In this document: positions 1-10,482 of the stretch, in pieces
Layout of the letters: each line of letters begins with the position of its first letter
Numbering within the stretch: the first letter of the stretch is position 1
Source of the DNA: Acanthosoma haemorrhoidale
Lineage: Eukaryota; Arthropoda; Insecta; Hemiptera; Acanthosomatidae
Direction of reading: 5' to 3'
Assembly: GCA_930367205.1 (NCBI GenBank)
Contig: OV884014.1
Span: 73,511,104-73,575,103 of the forward strand
DNA: 64,000 nt
Position numbers and translations under genes: made by a program
Notes under the pieces: generated by a model
Told to the model about the DNA's origin: nothing
The model's database searches: none
The model's input: the letters and a program-made list of their open reading frames with translations, nothing else

Positions 1-2875
1 TCTGAATAATTACGGTTCACAAATAAGTAACTAAAATTAATTATTTAAATACTCATAAAGTAAATATTTGTCTACAATATTGAGTATGACATCAAATTAA
101 AGATCCTGTCCTGATTAATAATATGATGAAAGTCATTAAAATCGTATTCAAAACTTTAACTCAGCAGGTGATTTTTTTAGAGGTATGATATTTTCCATGG
201 CAGTCTCATTTGATGTGCAGATGGTGCTAAAATAAAAATAATGAAGGGTCATTAATTAATCATTATCCATGAAGAAACCTTTAATTGCGCGATGCATCAC
301 AATTGACTTGATTTTTAATGGCTTTAATGAAAATTGACTTCAGTAGAAGTTTTTATGTCAATAATTTTCGTGACAAGGGATGCCATATTTGTAAAACATG
401 CGAACTTTAACTGTATATATACACTTTAAATATCAACACCAAATACACTCTAAAAGGGAAATTCCACAAGCTGAAATATGAAGATTATTTATTGGCTAAA
501 AAAAAATTAAGAAAGAATGAAAAACAGCATTTAGGGTTTATCATCTTACAATTAGGAAGCTATTTAAGATATACAGTTCAGACATATTATTCATGGCTAA
601 AAACAAATCGCAGACATTAACACACAAACAACCAAAAAGATGCTCCAAAAAACAAATTTTCAGGAGAAATAATGTAATAGAATGGTAAATGGGCTTGGCA
701 ACCATTTGACAGACTACTGATCAACAAGTTAATTTAGTGTAATCTTGACTAAGAAGACTCAATAACCCATATTCCTTTTAGACAATAATTAAAAAAATCG
801 AAATCAATAAGTTACAAAAAAACATTAAAGAATAGAGAAAGATTGGAACTACAGTTGTTTCCTGAAAGGAGCTCGTACTGTTCAAGAGAGGTTTCTAGGA
901 AAATTGGAAGTAATTGGCTTCATGATGAATCGAACAGACTGCTTCATTACTCCAGAAGAGTTCAGTCAAGGTTTCGAGATGGAATTAACGGATACGCAAC
1001 CTTTCTCTTCAATACCAATTTCTCGGATTTCTGTACGATTGATCATAACAACAAAAATGAATCAAGTAACAAGTATGGATTCATCATTATCGCCTGTTAT
1101 GATTAAAAAAAATTTAACTTTTACTACAACACTTAAGCTGCTGCAATTAAACAAGACACCACATAAATATAACCCTAGGATATATCAGTGACAGCCGTGA
1201 AAAACGAGGTCCAGTTTTATAAAACTTTACTTACCTGGTCTTTTATGACTGACCCAGGTATAATAATAACGGGAAGTATCTAAAAATAAAATTAACGTGG
1301 GAATGTTCTCTCTGAATTTTAAACTTTCTCAAATATACAGCTCGGATTCAAGAGTTAAAATTATGTTTTTTCTTCCATAATTAACTATCAAAACTGGATT
1401 TTTTTCATGAAATTAAAAGATATTCTATAAAATGAAACTTTAGATTTATATTGTGTGAAAGTTAGTTTTTCAAAAAAAAAAGCTTGAAGTCTGTCCCAAC
1501 AAATCTTTAATTGTTGATATTACGTCAATAGTCAACAACTCGGCTATTCAGGCACCCACTACCCTCAGGACTACAAGTCAGACAAAGAATGTAAATTTAC
1601 ATACACAGAAAAAAGTAACATGCAGAACATTTCATAATAAATTAGGTGAATATCCAAAGAATAAAACGAAATACGTGTGAATTATACTCGTATTCGTTCA
1701 TTGTTGTATGCTGAATTCATTAAAATTGACTTTGTTAATACGAAAACCAATCACTAATTACTTCAGTATTGCTTCACTATTTTAATATAAGAAGAATGGA
1801 CAAGAACTGGGGATACGAGAGACGGATACTGGTTAGAATACATAGTTGATGAAAATGGCCAGTGAAGGATCAGGACTAATTTTAAAGTTCGGAGTGAGTA
1901 TAAAATAAGCTTGGATGATTAAGCTGGTTCAGCCATTCAGAGGGAAACCTGACGATACTACACGAACGATAATGGTGTAAGGGCCATGCAAAAGGGAGAA
2001 ATATATGAAGAATATCGATTAGAGATACGATATCGATTTTGTTAAGTTTATAGTTGAATGATATAAATCAAACACCCTCAAAGAAAATCCCATAGTTTAC
2101 ATTTGATATCCCTTATGGGTACACAGAATTGAAGGATACATGTTGTTAATAAAAATAACAGTGTTTCGGCCGCTCAATTATTGTTATCTTGAAGAGTGAT
2201 ATTATTATATAATTTGTTTTATTGTGTAATTATTTTGTTGTTAATTTATTTATTAATTATTTATTTATTGTATAATTATATATAATTAGCGTCAGGCAAG
2301 TGTATCTCGTATTTTTTACGTTTAGCCGGTACACCGGTGTTTACCTTAGCCTACAAACGAGTGCAAAGGGTATTAACAGAGCAGTGGACAATTGGCTGTT
2401 GTTGTGAGCACAGCTATTCAGTTACCCCGTTCATTCCGTATTGTGTTTTGTTCCCCAGTTCAACCCATGCGAAATTTATTTTCCATTTTTTCATTGATCG
2501 TAATTATTGCGATTGATTTTCCGAACAAGTTATCGGTTATCGGCAGTTTGGAGGACGTTTTCTCCTTTCCATTAGCATCTGGAAACTTCACTTTTTTTTT
2601 TTCCTACGGAATCGAACAAGGACGGAAGAGCTTCACTGTATCTCTATGGAATTCGATAAGGACGGATGCCTTATGACGTGCTTCATCACGTTCGCCAATT
2701 TGTGTCACTAAATTTACCCAGGGTATTTAGTATTTATTTGATTGCGCAATTCATGAATTTTTTTATGGTGAGTTCTTAACAAAAGAATCATATGGATCAC
2801 TAGCAATAATAGTAATAATTTTTTTTTAAATTATTTGTTAAACGGAATTTGTTTTGAGGTAGATATCTTATAGGT
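1..2875. other. AT-rich non-coding stretch
   Basis: No gene is supported here. Open frames at 843-1191 and 2392-2676 begin at TTG or in unrelated frames, have no recognisable domain and no coding-like composition. A 32-bp motif at about 276-307 recurs with a few differences at about 31378-31410, so part of the left edge is probably old dispersed repeat. A stretch running from TGTTGTT at 2141 to CCTAACA near 3382 looks superficially like an LTR but has no matching target duplication. Confidence 0.6.
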
Positions 2876-3066
2876 TATTTATATTGATATTTATATTTAT
2901 ATAGATTTATGTGGGTTGTTTATATGGATATTTATATGTTATTCGGAATTAAACCGGATAGTTTTTCTTTTCATAATTGAAAGATTCAATTTTTTAATTT
3001 ATATTTATTATTTATATGGATTTATATGGGTTATTTATATGAATATTTATATGTTATATAGATTAT
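2876..3066. repeat. Degenerate AT-rich tandem repeat
   Basis: A unit of about 45 bp built from variations on TTTATATGGATTTATATGG followed by TTTATATG-ATATTTATATG appears at about 2898-2942 and again at about 3012-3058, roughly 115 bp apart. Partial units lie around it. It is simple AT-rich satellite-like sequence; no function is implied. Confidence 0.55.
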
Positions 3067-3861
3067 AGGTTTTTTGATGTTTATGTGATTGGCTTAAACT
3101 GATATAGTTTCTAGAATTGCCAGATTGAATGTGTTGGCTGTGATAGTGTTATCAATAAATTAGTGTCATAAGGGCATTCGGAGTTATTTATCAAATTCCC
3201 CTTTGTAATTAAAATAATTTATTCAACTAATTGTTTTCAATTTTAATAATACAGCTCAGCAGTTATTTTTCTTTAAGAAAAATAATGGAGTTGGATTGAG
3301 GACGGCGAGATTTCCAGAGTTGGTGCTATAAAGGTAAGGCTGTCCAAGGGTGCAATTTTGCTATCCTTACAGCGCCCTAACAAACAGATTAATACTTAAA
3401 TAGGTTGAAGATAAAAAAACCACAAATCCTATTTATTCCAAGGCATTTTACAACTGATTATATTAGATTATCAGATTTATTCTAAGCATAAACATTTTCG
3501 GTAAAGGAAATTAAGTTACAGTTTCGAAAATGAAGTGATAAATCTTTAATAAATGACAGAAAATGAGCTTTTATTGTAGTTAGTTACCGACGAAAATGAA
3601 TTGGTTAAATAGTTGAAAAGTGGCTACATATCAATGAGAAAAACCAAGTGTTGTACCAACTTTACTACGGGCAAATAGAAGTTGCCTTCTTAACGGATCA
3701 GAAAAGACCCGCATCCTTTTCCATATTTTTATAAACCGATAAAGTTACTACAGCTTCAGTAAAAATATATAACACTAGTTCACGACATCGCAAGCGTGCT
3801 CACCATGGGCTCTAGCGTAGTTGACCTTGATGGGTCACAATAATGGCTTTTTTGATTGGTT

Positions 3862-4271
3862 GACTTCTTCATAACGTGATTTTAATATCTGACGCTTGTT
3901 TTCTGTGATTTCTGCAACATAAAAAAAATAATATGTAGTATGCCTAACAATCTAACCAATAGCAGTCTTCACTTCCTGTGTCTGATTCCAACTGAATAAT
4001 TTATATTTTTTGAATAAAAAACTCGAAATTTCTGGTTGGAATAAGCGGGCTCCTCATTGGCTATGCGCCGTAATGTACCTGCCAACGTAAGGCAGAAATG
4101 TTGAGTTTTTTATTCAAAAAATGCAAAAAACAATTTATTCAGTTTGAATCAGGCACTGGAAGTGAAGACTGCTATTGGTTAGATTGTTAGGCACACTACA
4201 TATTATTTTTTTATGTTGGAGAAATCCCAGAAAAAAAGCGTCAGATATTAAAATCACGTTATGAAGGAGTC
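3862..4271. mobile_element. Foldback / MITE-like element with ~165-bp inverted arms
   Basis: The left arm (about 3862-4035) and right arm (about 4100-4271) are reverse complements with scattered mismatches and small indels. The outer ends read GACTTCTTCATAACGTGATT and, inverted, AATCACGTTATGAAGGAGTC. The arms continue inward through TTCACTTCC/GGAAGTGAA blocks to a short GC-richer loop around 4045-4095. There is no transposase. The layout fits a non-autonomous DNA transposon of foldback or MITE type. Arm divergence shows it is not recent, and no clear target-site duplication was found. An open frame at 4135-4356 on the minus strand lies in the right arm and flank and is not a gene. Confidence 0.75.
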
Positions 4272-5689
4272 TGTTAATTAAATTGGCCACACAAATAAGA
4301 ACATAGAAATCCATAAATATCCGTGCATTGTATTTCGTACAGTAGAGTCTGTTCATTCTGAAAGTGTATTAAAGGAATTGGAAATGAGTAGACTATCATC
4401 AGGGGGTAATCGGCTGGATTATAATTTAATGATAAATTATTTCTTAGTTATTTTACGGCCAGAAGTAGAAAGCGAAGAAAAAATCATTCGTGACAGGTTT
4501 GTAACTAAAGCTAATGAAGAAGCAAGTAGATAGGTAAAACATTATTTACATTTACGTACGTATCATTTGAGAATCACCTGTTTTAATTAAATGTTTTGAT
4601 ATTCCTTTAGTTAGGTATGGTCAAATAAAAGAAATTATGGAAAAGAAAACTGTTAATGAACAGAAAATTGCTGCTGCCACAGGAAGAAGAAGAATAGAAG
4701 ACGAACCAGTGTTCCGACTAGATTGCTTGACTGCTGATTCTTTATTAGTTATTTGGTTGAATTTTGTTTTGTTGATTTGAAGTCTTAATTGATTTGTGTT
4801 TATAAAGTCAATAAAGGCAATCGTAAGAATAAATTTTGAATGGAAGATTGCTTTACAGTCTGTTCGATGTGATTACGTTAGGGTTTTGGGGTCACATCGC
4901 CTGGCCCATCCCAATACTACGTCCTTCATGGCACACCAGAAATTAGACTGAACGCACCTTTTGCTCAACAATCACGCATGTTTATTTAAACCTTGGCACT
5001 GGGTGTACCTTTCGTTAGTTCGTAGAGGGAGAAATTCATCCTCATTTCTCAAAGCTCTGGATAGTCTAATAAAAGAGATCCCCAAAAATCTGGACCTCTA
5101 CGCTGAAGGTCCCAAATACAGATAATACGCTTGTCTCTCAAGATTTATAACAATTATACCCCCTGAAATTGGACGTATAAGACCTGATTAATTTGAACCC
5201 CACTAACACATGTTTCTGGGACAACTGAGAAATTATACTTTGGGACAGTTGAATGATTTCAATCAAATCTACTTCGACTTATCACTGGTGCACCTCAGTA
5301 TGTCAGAAATATGACCCTACTTATAGACTAACGAATACCACCCATACATACTTACATCAAGACTCTGCACGAACCATTCCATCGAAAACTATAATGAATC
5401 CTCACATATTTGGACTAGCAACACAAAGCATACCTGATCCCGCGAATACTTCGGAGGAACTGGAGTTCCACAGTGCACATACATATTATAAATATCACTG
5501 TTGAAGCACTCATTTTGTTGTATCAATGTAAATTCATTGCTTTCTACTGTATCAGACCTCTGCACCTGGAACTGAGCAGTAGGTGCTTTTAGTAGTGAGG
5601 CTATAATTCACTCACCTAATGTGTATTAGTAAAATTTATAGTTAAAACAAATGTTAAATCTAGACACCCTACGTACCCCTCTTTTGACA
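4272..5689. other. Non-coding stretch
   Basis: No coding region is supported. The 83-codon open frame at 5253-5504 has no recognisable domain. Composition becomes less AT-rich from about 4860, possibly an unrecognised repeat. Confidence 0.5.
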
Positions 5690-6015
5690 CCCAGCTAATG
5701 GTAGCTCGACGACTCTTGAACTTGATGATCTTGAGCTTGATGGAGATCCTGGACAGCGAATAGATGAGGGCAGAGGACTCTTTCAGAGCAAGATCTTTAG
5801 AGGAGTTTAAAGCAAAAATTAAAAAAAAAAAAAATACTAAGTACTACTACTAACTAGTCCAACTAGGAAGGGATAAAAAATAAAATATATATAAAGTTAG
5901 TAAGGAATGTAAATAGTAGATATTAAGTAAGAGTTTTTGTTTCTTTTGGATTTAATATTTTGTGCTGACCGGTGTAACAATCCCATTGCATCGGAATACG
6001 CGCACCACATGCGAC
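5690..6015 (+). other. Possible 3' end of an older transposon interrupted by the errantivirus
   Basis: One frame in 5700-5830 reads ...DSFRARSLEEFKAKIKK, which resembles the C-terminal tail common in LINE ORF2 proteins, and then runs into an A-run at 5819-5834. The GC-richer text ending ...CACCACATGCGAC at 6015 appears to resume at 10395 with GACGTAACCCC and ends in an A-rich tract near 10468-10482. The errantivirus may therefore sit inside an older unit. The identity of that unit is a guess. Confidence 0.25.
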
Positions 6016-6278
6016 AGTTATGTTATATTCGTTTTTAGCTAAAAATGTGTACTTCAGTCAAGGAAGGTCAACCCTTCCTTTGTATTTGTCCCTCTTCTAC
6101 AACCCTTCCTAACCCTTTGCTACCTGCCTCCGGCAAAGATCCGACACTTCTCCTTAAACCTTCGTCAAGGAATGTCTTAGTGCTGTAATTCATTAATATT
6201 TGTATATATACCAGTGTTATGATTGTTATTCATAATAAAGTTTTCTAAAATACTATCCTCCAACAAGATTATTTAACT
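6016..6278 (+). repeat. 5' LTR of errantivirus
   Basis: The 263-bp repeat aligns base for base with 10132-10394; the only difference is at 6020 (A) versus 10136 (C). It contains ATTCATAATAAAG near 6228-6240, a possible poly(A) signal. Termini are AGTTA and TAACT. Confidence 0.95.
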
Positions 6279-6296
6279 GGTGCACCGAACAGGCAC
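6278..6296 (+). promoter_or_regulatory. Primer-binding site of errantivirus
   Basis: TGGTGCACCGAACAGG starts at the last base of the 5' LTR. TGG complements the CCA end of a tRNA, as expected for minus-strand priming. The tRNA species was not determined. Confidence 0.6.
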
Positions 6297-6595
6297 CTGG
6301 CAGTATACTCAGTAAATTCACGGGAGTCCACCATCTAGAGACCCCTCATTTGGCAACGGACAGTGAGACCACTCCAATAGCGTGAGAAGACCGATGCAAA
6401 TCCCTCTGGAAAGAAACCCCACAGGACAGGACTTCACCGATATTGGGTACTGATCTATTTCAATAGATTTTCACCAGGTAATACCCTAAAAAAATTTGTT
6501 ACATATCTGAGGAAGTTGAAGGAAGAAAGAAAACTGGACTTAACTGAAGACATCATTCACTTGGTAAATACAATTATTATACACATTCTGACTTT

Positions 6596-7651
6596 ATGAC
6601 ATCAGTAACTGACAGACTTAACCTTTTAAGAAACATTACAGAAACAGAAGAAATGGAAGGAACTAATTACGTAATTAAAGATTCAGATTTTCATTTGATC
6701 CCAACTTTCGATGGGTCATCCGACACTTTAGTAGATTTTATTGACAGTATAAACTTAGTATTCGAATATTCATGCAATGCTAATAATTCAAATAGAATAG
6801 GAAACCATCTAAGACTATTAGCACACGTTCGTAATAAACTTGTAGGAAAAGCAAGATCATGTAAAAAATTGTATACTGACATAGGCCAATTACTTAACGA
6901 CATTAAAAAGAAATTTAGAGATACTAAAAGCATCCAGAAAAGCATTTGTGAAATCTATGAAACCAAACCCTATTACAATGAACATCCTTTAACATATATT
7001 GACAGACTAATGATCCTACGAGAGGATTTAAGTGCTAGAATCAGAACTAATGACGAATTTACTTTAGAACAAAAAGATGCAAAAATGGTTGAATACGATT
7101 TACAAATAGCTACACATTGTAAGCGACATTTACACCCAGAATTAAACGCGCAACTTATCCATGTAAAATACGAAACGCTTGAAGATATCGAACAATTTCT
7201 AAAAAGAGAAACCGATGAAATTATAGAAAGAATTTACGATAAACCTCAAAAGCGCGCACCCCAACAATCAAATTATAAAGGTAGAAACTTTGACCCTCAT
7301 AAACATTACGAAAGAAGAGAACAATACGAGATAAGAAACAAATACCAACCAAGTTATCATAGGGAAATATATGAACCAAGACAACAATATCAAAACCAAC
7401 GACAAAGAAATCCCAACTACCTAGGAAAAATTATGATCCCGATTTTAAAAGAACATGGGAACAAAGACAAGACCAAATACAACAAAATGGTCTACAAAAA
7501 CCGCAACAAAATTACCGACAATATACCCCAAACTATAACAGAGACAATAACGAGAGACACAACCAATCATGGAAACCTCATGAACAAAGAAAATATTTCA
7601 ATCCCCAACCAAGACAAGAACAACAAAGAGAGAACCAAACTGTCTTTATGA
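6596..7651 (+). CDS. gag: Gag (capsid) of errantivirus, C-terminus frameshifted
   Basis: The 351-codon ORF opens at an ATG 317 bp after the LTR. Residues ~30-215 carry a capsid-like pattern: a PTFDGSSDTLVDFIDSIN block, then LLAHVRNKLVGKA, then alpha-helical sequence ending in FLKRETDEIIERIYDK. This matches gypsy/errantivirus Gag, which packages element RNA into cytoplasmic particles. No zinc knuckle is present, which is usual for errantiviruses. The last ~75 residues look unnatural, whereas the -1 frame over 7420-7648 is open, rich in Q, N, P and Y, and runs straight into the next ORF. That suggests loss of one A in the A-run at 7426-7430. The stop overlaps the next ATG as ATGA. Family assignment is good; whether the frame change is a lesion or used in translation is open. 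Confidence 0.8.
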   Translation: MTSVTDRLNLLRNITETEEMEGTNYVIKDSDFHLIPTFDGSSDTLVDFIDSINLVFEYSCNANNSNRIGNHLRLLAHVRNKLVGKARSCKKLYTDIGQLLNDIKKKFRDTKSIQKSICEIYETKPYYNEHPLTYIDRLMILREDLSARIRTNDEFTLEQKDAKMVEYDLQIATHCKRHLHPELNAQLIHVKYETLEDIEQFLKRETDEIIERIYDKPQKRAPQQSNYKGRNFDPHKHYERREQYEIRNKYQPSYHREIYEPRQQYQNQRQRNPNYLGKIMIPILKEHGNKDKTKYNKMVYKNRNKITDNIPQTITETITRDTTNHGNLMNKENISIPNQDKNNKERTKLSL

Positions 7652-8709
7652 GAACAGCTACCAATCGCGTTCACTATACAGAAAACGATAAGGACTTAGA
7701 GATCAAACAATTAAAAGAACAAATTAATGAGATATCCCAAAAATTTGAACATTTTTTAGACTTCGGTTGCAATGACAAAGAACCAACCCCCCGACCAGAA
7801 TATGCACTAACTCATACTGATTCCTTACCCAAACTTAAGGATAAAACAGAAAAAATTAACGAAGTAGCCGAAATAAAATGTCATAATGACGAAATAATAA
7901 TAAACGGTATTAAATTAAAAGAAAATAAAGACCAAAAATACTCAGAAAATAAATCGGAAAATAAAACAACAACAGAAAAAGAAAAAAACAAATACACTCA
8001 AAATAAGGAAGACGAAACTAACTATAGTAATGATGGCATGGACATTGAAGAAATAGAATCACTCCCAGTAAAAGATAGTCCAGAATATGACACAATAACT
8101 ATAGATTTAGAGCAACTTATTCCCCAACAAACAGACGAACAGATAATACAAGACGACTTAGGTTCTAATGAAGCGACTGCACATTCCCAACGCTCTTCTA
8201 ATAAGCAAATTTGTGTAGTAAATGACGACAAAATAGTAAATGCAGAAAAACACCAAATAATCATAAAAAAGGAAAAAAGGACTATTAACTTTTCAAAACC
8301 GCTTGGAATAACTAGACAAAATAACCAACAAAATAAATCAATAAAAGAACAATATTTTCTAAAATATCATGATGATAAAAGACTAATAAATGACTTTGTA
8401 AAGACAAAAATAATAAAAGATAAGACTGATCGAATAGAACAACTAAACCAAAATCGGAAAGACATTCCAACAATTTATGATGAACAATTAATGATAAAAA
8501 ATACTACCCATGGAAAGCATGATAATTCTTATAAACCAGTAGTAAAATATAGAGATAAAAATGAAATAAAGAAATCGCATGTTAACAAAATTAAACAACC
8601 TCGCAAGAAATATCTAACACATCGAAAATATGTTTCACATAACATTAAAGACACTTGCGCTGATTCGGACAATTCTATGGACTGCAAAAACTTCTCTGAA
8701 AGTAGCTGA
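7648..8709 (+). CDS. Second ORF of the errantivirus: gag tail fused to a possible integrase C-terminus remnant
   Basis: The 353 codons are very rich in K, E, N, D and Q and show no protease, RT or RNase H motif. A coiled-coil-like start (KQLKEQINEISQKFEHFL) is followed by low-complexity charged sequence. The last ~90 residues, with KHDNSYKPVVKYRDKN and KKSHVNKIKQPRK, resemble the C-terminal domain of errantivirus integrases. If so, pol has been deleted internally from its 5' part to near its 3' end, fusing gag tail to integrase tail. The frame is open upstream of this ATG back to at least 7381, so the ATG at 7648 may not be a real start; re-initiation at the ATGA overlap is an alternative. 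The integrase-tail reading is inferred by eye from weak similarity. Confidence 0.5.
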   Translation: MRTATNRVHYTENDKDLEIKQLKEQINEISQKFEHFLDFGCNDKEPTPRPEYALTHTDSLPKLKDKTEKINEVAEIKCHNDEIIINGIKLKENKDQKYSENKSENKTTTEKEKNKYTQNKEDETNYSNDGMDIEEIESLPVKDSPEYDTITIDLEQLIPQQTDEQIIQDDLGSNEATAHSQRSSNKQICVVNDDKIVNAEKHQIIIKKEKRTINFSKPLGITRQNNQQNKSIKEQYFLKYHDDKRLINDFVKTKIIKDKTDRIEQLNQNRKDIPTIYDEQLMIKNTTHGKHDNSYKPVVKYRDKNEIKKSHVNKIKQPRKKYLTHRKYVSHNIKDTCADSDNSMDCKNFSESS

Positions 8710-8799
8710 CCTGACTAACATTAACGGAATGTTAGACTACACATTAAACAATGTAAAAGTAATTGAAAAATACTTCAAAACATACCACTTTTAAAACAT

Positions 8800-10027
8800 A
8801 TTCCTATTATAATCAGAACTAACCAATATACAAAAAAACATACTCTACTCTATAATAACTTAACAAACCTACCCTCTGATAGTAGATATGATACATGGCA
8901 CCAAGAATAAAATTGACCTACTGAGAAATCATAATAGAAGACAAAGACGTGGATTGATAAATGGACTAGGAACGGCTATTGGCTGACTAACTGGTACTAT
9001 GGACGCTACGGACAAACAACATTATGACAATGTCATAAGTGAAGTTGAACGTAAGAACTTTAATACCGAACATAATACTGAACAGATAGTAAACATGAAT
9101 AAACAAATAATAGAGACTTTTAAGACGGATATTAAATTAATAAATGAAAATTTTAATAAGGGTAGAGGCAATATGATAAGCATTGGCAAATAAGTAGCTT
9201 TTCAAGATATCTATATAACTTTAACCAACTTGTATAACAAACTAAATGACTCAACGCTAAGACATACACAAAAAAATGTAATATTAACTCCAAGAAAATC
9301 AGAAATATGATGGCTTATGAGTAAAATACATTGTATTATACATGAGGAAATGCTCCATGTATTTGTAGACCTGCCACTAGCAGAACTAAATGTAAGAACC
9401 TCTTTGCTCATACCAATTCCTGTAAATAAAACTAATCTTTATTATTCTATTGATATAAAAAAAAATACTAGTACTAAGAAAAAAATGATAATCTTTATAA
9501 CATTAATTGTAACTATCTTATGAATAACTATTATTTTACTAACCCTACTTTACTGCTTAATGAATGTATAAACAAAATATTATATTATTAGATTCTACAG
9601 TTCAATGTAATTATAATCAACATAAACTATCCAATATTAATATTCACGATATCAATTCATATACTATTATTAACAATCGTAAGTTAGACAATTGCAACAA
9701 AAATAATACTATTTACTTACCCCTAATATCCTTTATAATGGTAAAATATCTCAATGTAATTTTATTAAATATACTAACCCTAATGTTAACATATATTGAT
9801 GAACTAAATGTATACCTAACTATAAGAACACCTAAATTAGATAATTGTTATAATAACGACACTATTTTTCTTCCAGACACTGCTCTGATTAATGTAACTC
9901 AAGTAGAATTAATATCTTTAATAACCAATGAAAATAATTATATGTATTCTATATTATCATTATTATTGTAATCATTGTGACAATTTTATTTTTATATGTC
10001 ACAAATATTGTAAAGGCTGTTGTTTAA
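8800..10027 (+). pseudogene. env: Errantivirus env relic (fusion glycoprotein), several in-frame stops
   Basis: A single frame carries the hallmarks of an insect retroviral envelope of the baculovirus-F-like class. A basic cleavage motif RRQRR (8936-8950) is followed directly by the hydrophobic fusion-peptide-like GLINGLGTAIG. Next comes a helical DATDKQHYDNVISEVE segment, and a strongly hydrophobic membrane anchor lies at about 9941-10006 before a stop at 10025. In-frame stops occur at 8984, 9191 and 9308, among others, so no full-length product can be made. Such proteins normally mediate membrane fusion and spread between cells in insect hosts. Upstream text around 8840-8900 also looks env-like, but the start could not be placed. 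A splice acceptor for a subgenomic env mRNA was not located. Confidence 0.75.
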
Positions 10028-10119
10028 AAACTATCCCAATAGATATCCCCATAGTTGTTAACCAAGCTCCTCCACCAACATCCATAAATCCTATTATCCT
10101 GCCCAGGAGTTCAGGACCT

Positions 10120-10131
10120 AAAAAAGGGAAG
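10120..10131 (+). promoter_or_regulatory. Polypurine tract of errantivirus
   Basis: AAAAAAGGGAAG lies immediately before the 3' LTR, the expected position of the plus-strand primer. Confidence 0.75.
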
Positions 10132-10394
10132 AGTTCTGTTATATTCGTTTTTAGCTAAAAATGTGTACTTCAGTCAAGGAAGGTCAACCCTTCCTTTGTA
10201 TTTGTCCCTCTTCTACAACCCTTCCTAACCCTTTGCTACCTGCCTCCGGCAAAGATCCGACACTTCTCCTTAAACCTTCGTCAAGGAATGTCTTAGTGCT
10301 GTAATTCATTAATATTTGTATATATACCAGTGTTATGATTGTTATTCATAATAAAGTTTTCTAAAATACTATCCTCCAACAAGATTATTTAACT
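10132..10394 (+). repeat. 3' LTR of errantivirus
   Basis: 263 bp, differing from 6016-6278 only at 10136. The flank that follows begins GACG, against CGAC before the 5' LTR, so at most three bases (GAC) are duplicated. Confidence 0.95.
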
Positions 10395-10482
10395 GACGTA
10401 ACCCCATGAGCTCGCTTCACGGGCTTGTGGGGAAACCCCGTTCGAGGTTCACCTCAGAAAGGTGAATTAAAAAAAAAAAAAT

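Larger units (their letters stand above)
6016..10394 (+). mobile_element. Errantivirus-type endogenous retroelement, pol deleted
   Basis: The element is 4,379 bp. Two 263-bp LTRs begin AGTT and end TTTAACT. A TGG primer-binding site overlaps the LTR end and a purine tract precedes the 3' LTR. The coding order is gag, a second ORF, then an env relic. The AGTTA...TAACT termini and the env with a basic cleavage site followed by GLINGLG are hallmarks of insect errantiviruses (gypsy/ZAM group). Protease, RT, RNase H and the integrase catalytic core, which should fill about 3 kb between gag and env, are absent. Only three flanking bases (GAC) are duplicated at the junctions, where errantiviruses usually give four. 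One LTR mismatch in 263 implies a recent insertion, so the deletion probably predates it and the copy moved in trans. Confidence 0.85.

Noticed and set aside
843..1191. Two overlapping open frames of 87 and 95 codons
   Set aside because: At least one starts at TTG; neither has a recognisable domain, and overlapping frames in AT-rich DNA are expected by chance.
2392..2676. 94-codon open frame with hydrophobic stretches
   Set aside because: The start is TTG and the hydrophobicity reflects T-rich DNA; no family resemblance.
2141..3382. TG...CA segment resembling a solo LTR
   Set aside because: The flanking five bases (ATACA, AACAG) do not match and no second copy is present.
4135..4356. 73-codon minus-strand ORF
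   Set aside because: It lies in the right arm of the foldback element and its flank; the palindrome explains the sequence.
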